Below, piece by piece: positions 59,513 through 64,000 of a stretch of DNA of 64,000 bases. The notes under the pieces were generated by a model. That model saw nothing but the letters and a program-made list of their open reading frames with translations. It was not told where the DNA came from and ran no database searches. The translations under genes and the position numbers were made by a program. The DNA lies in assembly GCA_019744815.1 (NCBI GenBank), contig JAIEUA010000006.1:186001-250000 (forward strand), in the 5' to 3' direction. The stretch is from Phycisphaerales bacterium. Lineage in GTDB: Bacteria > Planctomycetota > Phycisphaerae > Phycisphaerales > UBA1924. Position 1 is the first letter of the stretch. Each line of letters opens with the position of its first letter.

Positions 59513-60610
59513 CTATTCGACGAGCTCCCGCACCACCGCCTCTAGCCCCTCGACCACCGCCGCGAAGGCCTCGTAGTTCAATGTCTCCGGTACGTCGCAC
59601 GGCTTGTGGTAACTGCGGTTGCGGTAAAGCGCCGTGTCGGTCACCATGATGGCCGGGTAGCCCTCTTTCCAGTAGCTCCAGTGGTCGCTCGACCCCAGCC
59701 GCGGCACCAGCCTGGGCAACGCCGCACCCTCGCTGGGGAAATCGGTCACGCCGCGGAACGCGGTCACGCAGCGATCGACCAGCTCGCGGTCCTCGTGCCG
59801 CGACACGAAGGCGATGAAGTTGCCCTCATCCGGGAACGCCAACCCAACCAGCGGCGGGTAGTCCTGCTTCTGTTCGTTGTAGATCCCGATCGATTCCACG
59901 CTCAGCATCGCGACGATGTTTTCGTGCTTGGCCCGCGATCGCTTGGCCGCCATCCAGCTTCCCATCTCCTCCGTCCAGAAGTACGGCGGCTCCTCGTTGG
60001 TGAAGAACACAAAGCGCAGCGTGCGTGCGGGGGACGCGCCCGCGAACCGACGCGCCAGTTCGAGCAGCGCCGCGGTGCCGCTGGCGTTGTCGTCGGCGCC
60101 GGGCGTCGCGACGCGGCCGAGGTGCGACTTCGCGGAGTTCACGCTGTCGTAGTGGGCACCGATGACGACGATCTCGTTCGGCTTGGTCGTCCCCGCGATC
60201 TCGACTTCGAGATTGGCCACCGAGATCGGTGGAGCATCGGGGATGACGTTGCTGTTGTGATCCCGAGGCCGCACGTCGTAGCGTTCGGCCTTCACGCGAT
60301 ACCCCATGCCCGTGAGCCGCGCGGTCGGATACTGCTCCGCGAGTCGCAGCGTGGTCACGCCGTCGCGGGTGGTGGCGAGGTTGCGCTCCCCGATGTCGCC
60401 GGGCCGATCGCCCGCGAGCGCCCAGACGTCTGCCCGCAGCCGCTCCACCGTCGATCCCGGCGGCACCACCACCGGCGGCGGGCTCCGTCGCTCGCCGGGA
60501 AACAGCGACACACACCCCGCGATGATCAGTACTAGCGCGAGCTTCCATCCCACGCTCGTCCCGAGCAGCGACGCGGCGACCCACCACTTGCGACGACGGA
60601 GGCGTTGCAT
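59513..60610 (-). CDS. M28 family metallopeptidase (aminopeptidase-like), membrane-anchored
   Basis: Zinc peptidase of 365 residues. The ATG at 60610 gives a basic N-terminus and one hydrophobic anchor (LALVLIIAGCVSLFPGERRS, possibly a lipobox at IIAGC). Zinc and active-site motifs of M28 are seen in order: IGAHYDSV (His, Asp), GADDNASG (bridging Asp), FFTNEEPPYF (catalytic Glu and Glu), MLSVESIG in the third ligand position, and SSDHWSYW (last His). This group includes aminopeptidase Y/Ap1-like enzymes acting outside the cytoplasm. A 12-base palindrome lies just upstream of the start. Confidence 0.88.
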   Translation of the reverse strand: MQRLRRRKWWVAASLLGTSVGWKLALVLIIAGCVSLFPGERRSPPPVVVPPGSTVERLRADVWALAGDRPGDIGERNLATTRDGVTTLRLAEQYPTARLTGMGYRVKAERYDVRPRDHNSNVIPDAPPISVANLEVEIAGTTKPNEIVVIGAHYDSVNSAKSHLGRVATPGADDNASGTAALLELARRFAGASPARTLRFVFFTNEEPPYFWTEEMGSWMAAKRSRAKHENIVAMLSVESIGIYNEQKQDYPPLVGLAFPDEGNFIAFVSRHEDRELVDRCVTAFRGVTDFPSEGAALPRLVPRLGSSDHWSYWKEGYPAIMVTDTALYRNRSYHKPCDVPETLNYEAFAAVVEGLEAVVRELVE

Positions 60611-60615
60611 GAAAC

Positions 60616-60627
60616 TAGTGTACACTA
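60616..60627. promoter_or_regulatory. Palindrome before the M28 peptidase gene
   Basis: TAGTGTACACTA, a perfect 12-base palindrome in AT-rich sequence five bases before the start codon. It could be an operator or part of a -10 of a nearly leaderless transcript. Chance cannot be excluded. Confidence 0.35.
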
Positions 60628-60720
60628 ACACTGAATGGGAAACGACACATCGGGGTTTCGCGCCGCGGCAATCGGAGTCCTTTCGACGAGCCTCACGCAG
60701 ATCCAAAGCTCACTGCAACC

Positions 60721-60818
60721 AGCGAGCCGGGGCGTCCTCGCCCCGGCGCTGAAGCGTCAACCACGCAGATGCTTCATTTCGTAGCCCAACCACCGGGGCG
60801 AGGACGCCCCGGCTCGCT
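60721..60818. repeat. Family F inverted repeat (two facing hairpins)
   Basis: Perfect 26-bp inverted repeat, 60721-60746 with 60793-60818 (arm starts AGCGAGCCGGGGCGTCCTCG), around 46 bases. Each arm contains its own hairpin CCGGGGCG, TCCT, CGCCCCGG. It fills the middle of the 300-base gap between the M28 and arsC genes; the rest of that gap holds nothing I recognise. Confidence 0.88.
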
Positions 60819-60910
60819 CAACGCGCTCTCGTTGTTGCACGTAGGGGGGGCCGTTCGAAGCTCAGGCCGCGTTCCTCGACCCCGCGCGGGCCGAAGCCCG
60901 CGGCTCTGGG

Positions 60911-61348
60911 CTACCCCAGCAGCTTCGGCAACTCATCCCGCACGAAGTCCCGGATCTCATCCCGCACTCGCTCATAGTGCACGAGCGCCTCGGCCTCGCT
61001 CTTCGCCACCGCCGCAAGCACCGGCGGATCATCGAACGGCACATGCACGCGCTTCGCCGGCCCAGGGAATGCGGGGCACGCCTGATCCGCCTTGCCGCAG
61101 ACGCTCACGATCAAATCAAACGGCAGGTGCACCAGGTCGCTGGCCAGCTTCGCGTGATGCGACGAGAGATCGACTCCGGCCTTTCGCATCGCCAGCGCCG
61201 CCAGCGGGTTCACGCCGCGTTCGAACTCTGGGTGCAGCTTCGTCCCAGCGCTGTGGGCCTCGACCGACGGCAGCAGCCGCCGACACCAGCCCTCGGCCAT
61301 CTGGCTGCGGCACGAGTTCCCGGTGCAGAGAAAGAGCACACGCTTCAT
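60911..61348 (-). CDS. arsC: Arsenate reductase, thioredoxin-coupled (ArsC, LMW phosphatase fold)
   Basis: Reduces arsenate to arsenite, 145 residues. The ATG at 61348 gives RVLFLCTGNSCRSQMAEGW with the CX5R phosphate loop (Cys8 to Arg14, and Cys13 inside). The two further redox cysteines are Cys84 and Cys91 in SVCGKADQACPAFPG, seven apart as in Staphylococcus ArsC (82 and 89). This separates it from plain tyrosine phosphatases. Asp in PFDDPP is the general acid. No arsR, arsB or acr3 is next to it. Confidence 0.87.
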   Translation of the reverse strand: MKRVLFLCTGNSCRSQMAEGWCRRLLPSVEAHSAGTKLHPEFERGVNPLAALAMRKAGVDLSSHHAKLASDLVHLPFDLIVSVCGKADQACPAFPGPAKRVHVPFDDPPVLAAVAKSEAEALVHYERVRDEIRDFVRDELPKLLG

Positions 61349-61400
61349 GCACGAGGCTATCGCGGAGGTCCGGCGCAAGTGTCAAGAACACGTCAAGGAC

Positions 61401-61497
61401 AAAGGGCCAAATGGCCAAAGCTCCAAAGGGCCAAATCACCGTCAGTCACGCATTCGCCTTGATGTGGCTCTTTGGACCTTTGGCCCTTTGGCTCTTT
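61401..61497. repeat. Family G inverted repeat of GGCCAAA words
   Basis: 37-base arms (61401-61437 and 61461-61497) match at 32 of 37 positions around 23 bases. Each arm is a series of AAAGGGCC / CCAAAG words. The right arm is three bases from the deaminase stop codon. Confidence 0.8.
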
Positions 61498-61500
61498 TCT

Positions 61501-61965
61501 TCAAGCCTTCGGCGGCACGCCGATGTCTTCGTTCCACAACTCCGGCCGCGCGTTGATGAACTCTTCCATCAGCGAGATGCAGCGCAGGTCGTTCATCAGC
61601 ACCAGCTCCACGTTCTCCGCTTTCAGCCAGTCTTCGCGGCCCTGGAACGTGTGATGCTCGCCGATCACGATCCGCGGGATGCGGTGCAGGACCGCCGTCC
61701 CGCTGCACATGGCGCAGGGCGACAGCGTCGTCGCCATCGTGAGGAAATGCCAATCGCGCCGCCGCCCCGCGTTGCGGATGCACACCGTCTCGGCGTGGGC
61801 CGTGGGATCGCCGGATTGCACCCGGAGATTGTGCCCCAAAGCCACGATCGTGCCCGCGGGGTTCACCAGCGCGGCGCCAATGGGAATGCCGCCCTCCGAC
61901 AGACTTTTGCGGGCCTGCTCGTAGGCGGCGTCCAGTGCGAGACGATCGATGTCGGCGCGGTTCAT
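61501..61965 (-). CDS. Cytosine deaminase of the yeast Fcy1 type
   Basis: Zinc nucleoside/base deaminase of 154 residues, converting cytosine to uracil if the assignment is right. Zinc motifs: His-Ala-Glu in DPTAHAETVCIRNAGR and Pro-Cys-x2-Cys in LSPCAMCSGTAVLHRIPR. GGIPIGAALVNPAGTIVALG, VIGEHHTFQGREDWL and the C-terminal MEEFINARPELWNEDIG match, as remembered, yeast cytosine deaminase much better than the tRNA deaminase TadA or the larger bacterial CodA. The ATG at 61965 follows a GTG three bases earlier. It is followed by a family G repeat. Confidence 0.75.
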   Translation of the reverse strand: MNRADIDRLALDAAYEQARKSLSEGGIPIGAALVNPAGTIVALGHNLRVQSGDPTAHAETVCIRNAGRRRDWHFLTMATTLSPCAMCSGTAVLHRIPRIVIGEHHTFQGREDWLKAENVELVLMNDLRCISLMEEFINARPELWNEDIGVPPKA

Positions 61966-62016
61966 CACACCAGCCTATCGGCTGGACGAACCGGGTGCCA
62001 AGACTTCCAAGGCGAT

Positions 62017-62082
62017 AGTGGGACTGGCCTCCGGCCGGTCGGTGAGAGATCACAGGAAGACCGGCCGGAGGCCGGTCCCACT
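62017..62082. repeat. Family A inverted repeat, copy 2
   Basis: 24-base arms (62017-62040 and 62059-62082) with one mismatch around 18 bases; the arm sequence is that of 23364-23454. The spacer is different and shorter. It lies between two minus-strand genes, 11 bases after the dockerin-protein stop. Confidence 0.85.
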
Positions 62083-62092
62083 GGTGCGATTC

Positions 62093-63067
62093 TCACTCCG
62101 GATTGCACAGCAGCTGGTCGTACGCCTGCGCGAACACCACGAAGTCCTCGTCATCGACCGTGCCCTGATTGGTCAGGTCCGCCGGACACTTGTCGGGCAT
62201 CGCGATCTCGCTGCACAGCAGGATGTTGTACGCCTGCGCGAAGAGCACGAAATCCTCGTCATCGACGAACGTGTCGCCGTTGAGGTCGGCCGGGCACGGG
62301 CCCCGGGTGTTGAAGTAGAAGAACACGTTCTTCGAGAACGAGCTGGCGTGGCTGCCGCCGTTGATCCCCGCGCCGGGGCTGGAGAACGACACGGTGTAGT
62401 ACATCACCCCGAAGTACGCCCGCCCGACTTCGAGCGAGCCGGTCGGGATCGTGAACGAGATCGCAGTGGGGGGGAGCGATGCCGACCAGAACAAACCGCC
62501 CTTGCCCACGTCGTAGACCACAAAGCTGACAGCGCTCGCGTTCGCTCCCGGCACGTCGGCAAAGCCCGACATCTGCCCGATGAAGTCCAGCGACATGTCG
62601 TTCTTGTACGTCTGCAGCCGGGAGTACGTATCGCTGACCAGCTCCGGAGTCTCGGCGCAGAACGTCGACGGCGGCAGCGTAAACGTGTGCGTCCCGCCCG
62701 GCAACGCGTTGCCGGTGAAGCTGAACTCATAATCCCCCGGCGGGATCTCCGCGTCGAGCGACGCCAGCGTCGAGTGCAGGGTCGAGTAGCCGTACCACAC
62801 CTGTCCGTACGGCGCGGTGTTGCCAACGATTCCCAACCCGAGCGGCGAGAGCGGCCCGGCGTATGTGATCGAGCAATCGCTGAACGCGTCGACGGTGTCG
62901 GCGCTGATGGACAGCACACACGACCAGTCGTTGTACGGCGTGACCACGCCGTCCGCGGTCTGGAGGTAGTTCTCCGCCTTGCTAGAGCCGAACGAGATCG
63001 CCTGCGCCGAAGCGAGGCTGCCCACCGCCGATGCCAACACCGCCGCCGTCCACGCGCCGATCTTCAT
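62093..63067 (-). CDS. Secreted protein with C-terminal dockerin-like cassette
   Basis: 324 residues, function unknown. The ATG at 63067 has GGGAG upstream and is followed by a signal peptide (KIGAWTAAVLASAVGSLASA, cleavage before QAISF). The body is beta-rich (WYGYSTLHSTLASLDAEIPP, YEFSFTGNALPGGTHTFTLP) with three isolated cysteines, and resembles planctomycete surface proteins with PEP-CTERM-type or carbohydrate-binding look, though no sorting motif is present. The cassette DLNGDTFVDDEDFVLFAQAY and VDDEDFVVFAQAYDQLLC has all four Cys, but ends NPE instead of stopping after CP. The second loop is damaged (LTNQGTVDDED), so it may bind only one calcium. Confidence 0.82.
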   Translation of the reverse strand: MKIGAWTAAVLASAVGSLASAQAISFGSSKAENYLQTADGVVTPYNDWSCVLSISADTVDAFSDCSITYAGPLSPLGLGIVGNTAPYGQVWYGYSTLHSTLASLDAEIPPGDYEFSFTGNALPGGTHTFTLPPSTFCAETPELVSDTYSRLQTYKNDMSLDFIGQMSGFADVPGANASAVSFVVYDVGKGGLFWSASLPPTAISFTIPTGSLEVGRAYFGVMYYTVSFSSPGAGINGGSHASSFSKNVFFYFNTRGPCPADLNGDTFVDDEDFVLFAQAYNILLCSEIAMPDKCPADLTNQGTVDDEDFVVFAQAYDQLLCNPE

Positions 63068-63670
63068 GACGTTCTCTCCCTGCCGCGGACCAACCCGCGA
63101 ACCGCAGGCTATCAGACCTCGCAACCACGATCGCGGACAGAGGCACTACAACAGGTAAATCTTGCACAACGCTGAACAGAGTGAACTGGAGAATGGTATT
63201 ATCGGACGTTTTAGTTCTCAGGCGGTCCATCTCAGGTTCTCGACCTCCGGAACCCTCTTCCGCACGAAACCCGCAGCCGATGAATGCGTACGATTGATTC
63301 GCGAGCCCGTGGAACCCCACAGCAGTGGGAGTGACGGCCGGGCCGCCGGTCCTGGCGGGAAGTCTCGCTCTCGTGAACCGCGTCATCGGTTCACAAGAGA
63401 GCAGGCGATCCGCAGTCGGCAGGTTCCTGAGTGTCTGGAACCGAGGTCGAGCAGGCAACCGCACGCACGCCGTCTTGTGAGGCTTTGGCCCCGCAAGTCA
63501 GCTCGAAAGCTCACGCCCGACGTGTTTCGTCGGGCATGCACGTCGCACCTTCCAGAACAACCGAAATCCGGCTCCCGCGGCTGTTGCTGCGCGCCGGGCT
63601 CGAAAGCGACCCGCGGAGCGGTTCGTGGTTGTGGCAGAAGCGACGGGACCTGTGACGGTCGATGCCAACC
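63068..63670. other. 603-base region without a convincing gene; candidate promoter and long leader
   Basis: An extended -10 (TGGTATTAT, TATTAT at 63197-63202) points rightward in an AT-richer patch. The rest, to the glycosyltransferase ATG, has inverted segments such as GCCCGACG / CGTCGGGC (about 63512-63535) but no frame with protein-like composition and no tRNA or known RNA that I recognise. It may be a long leader or a non-coding RNA. Confidence 0.4.
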
Positions 63671-64000
63671 ATGTTTTTCACGTCCGGAACCCCGAGCGCC
63701 GAACCGACATCCCAACCCACTGCGACCCCGGCCCAGACGCCCGGTCCCTCCGAGCTTCCCGTGACCACCACGGGCATGACGACCGGGAAGGTTCTCGAGA
63801 ACCTGTCGAACTCGCTCAGCGAGTCGATCGCCCAGCCCGCGGTTCGCGTCGGCAAAGAACTCAAGAGCATGCTGCTCGATCCCCCGCCGGCCAAGGCGGT
63901 GGTCCAGCCGACGGTGCGCCCGAGCATCCGTCCCGGCGACAAGCCCCGGCTCATGGGCGGCCTGACCGTCCTCATTCCCGCGTACAACGAGGGCAAGTTC
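63671..64000 (+). CDS. Family 2 glycosyltransferase, 3' end outside window
   Basis: Frame open from the ATG at 63671 to the right edge, 110 codons visible. The first 90 residues are Pro/Thr-rich and then helical (FFTSGTPSAEPTSQPTATPA; LENLSNSLSESIAQPAVRVG), followed by MGGLTVLIPAYNEGKF, the first strand of a GT-A fold with the PAYNE motif of family 2 enzymes (transfer of sugars from nucleotide-sugar donors). The N-terminal extension is unusual. Product and acceptor cannot be predicted from this piece. Confidence 0.75.
   Translation, partial: MFFTSGTPSAEPTSQPTATPAQTPGPSELPVTTTGMTTGKVLENLSNSLSESIAQPAVRVGKELKSMLLDPPPAKAVVQPTVRPSIRPGDKPRLMGGLTVLIPAYNEGKF

Noticed and set aside
63162-63764. Possible 200-residue protein before the glycosyltransferase
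   Set aside because: Arg/Ser/Pro-rich with no fold-like pattern, and it overlaps the better-supported glycosyltransferase start.
1-64000. tRNA, rRNA, tmRNA, SRP or RNase P RNA genes
   Set aside because: I looked for T-loop consensus stretches and other hallmark sequences on reading through and saw none; a covariance-model scan would settle it.
1-64000. Prophage or insertion sequence
   Set aside because: No integrase, transposase or phage structural gene was recognised, and gene content is chromosomal.

Overview
The window looks like chromosomal DNA of a planctomycete, most likely of the Phycisphaerae. This is inferred from gene content, not from a marker gene. It is GC-rich with strongly GC-biased third codon positions. 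It carries many secreted proteins ending in a paired EF-hand (dockerin-like) cassette with a terminal Cys-Pro. It also has an ECF-type sigma factor of the planctomycete/acidobacterial kind, translationally coupled to a Ser/Thr kinase with TPRs. Housekeeping genes that usually sit in operons (atpA, nuoE, nusG, ftsK, pdxA, surE) stand alone.

Layout. 1-1992: cdaA-cdaR (cyclic di-AMP synthase and its YbbR partner), cut by the left edge. 2098-21746: an array of secreted proteins, in order a tandem pair, a lone atpA, three large propeller/Ig/dockerin proteins in tandem, a dockerin pseudogene, the sigma factor-kinase pair, and a fourth propeller protein. 21900-33631: UDP-sugar pyrophosphorylase, alpha/beta hydrolase, a secreted protein of unknown role, FtsK, an LRR protein, an aldehyde dehydrogenase and an amino-acid permease. 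33788-38960: uvrC and photolyase, an exported methyltransferase-like protein, and surE. 39119-49414: a small lipoprotein operon, nuoE, an M16 peptidase homologue without zinc ligands, an HD-GYP protein, an HlyD/RND adaptor, futalosine hydrolase, a KAP-like membrane NTPase and a phosphohexomutase. 49684-50721: another dockerin protein. 51049-56483: a type IV pilus assembly operon (pilM, pilN-, pilO-, pilP-like, pilB). 56572-64000: a tiny basic secreted protein, pdxA, a lipoprotein, nusG, an M28 peptidase, arsC, a yeast-type cytosine deaminase, a dockerin protein and the start of a family 2 glycosyltransferase.

Two things stand out. First, the surface-protein array records its own history. A decayed copy of the atpA 3' end plus its terminator and promoter lies between the first two large paralogues, so the duplicated unit began inside atpA. 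Propeller repeats occur as clear multiples of seven (7, 14, 14, and about 14). Cysteines of the C-terminal cassette are lost in matching pairs. Second, intergenic spaces hold at least eight sequence families of long inverted repeats. Several are built as two hairpins facing each other (REPIN-like). In one family the stem sequences differ between copies while base pairing is kept. No transposase or RAYT gene is visible. These elements are the best candidate for something undescribed here.

All calls come from reading the sequence. No database search was run, so family names rest on recognised motifs.
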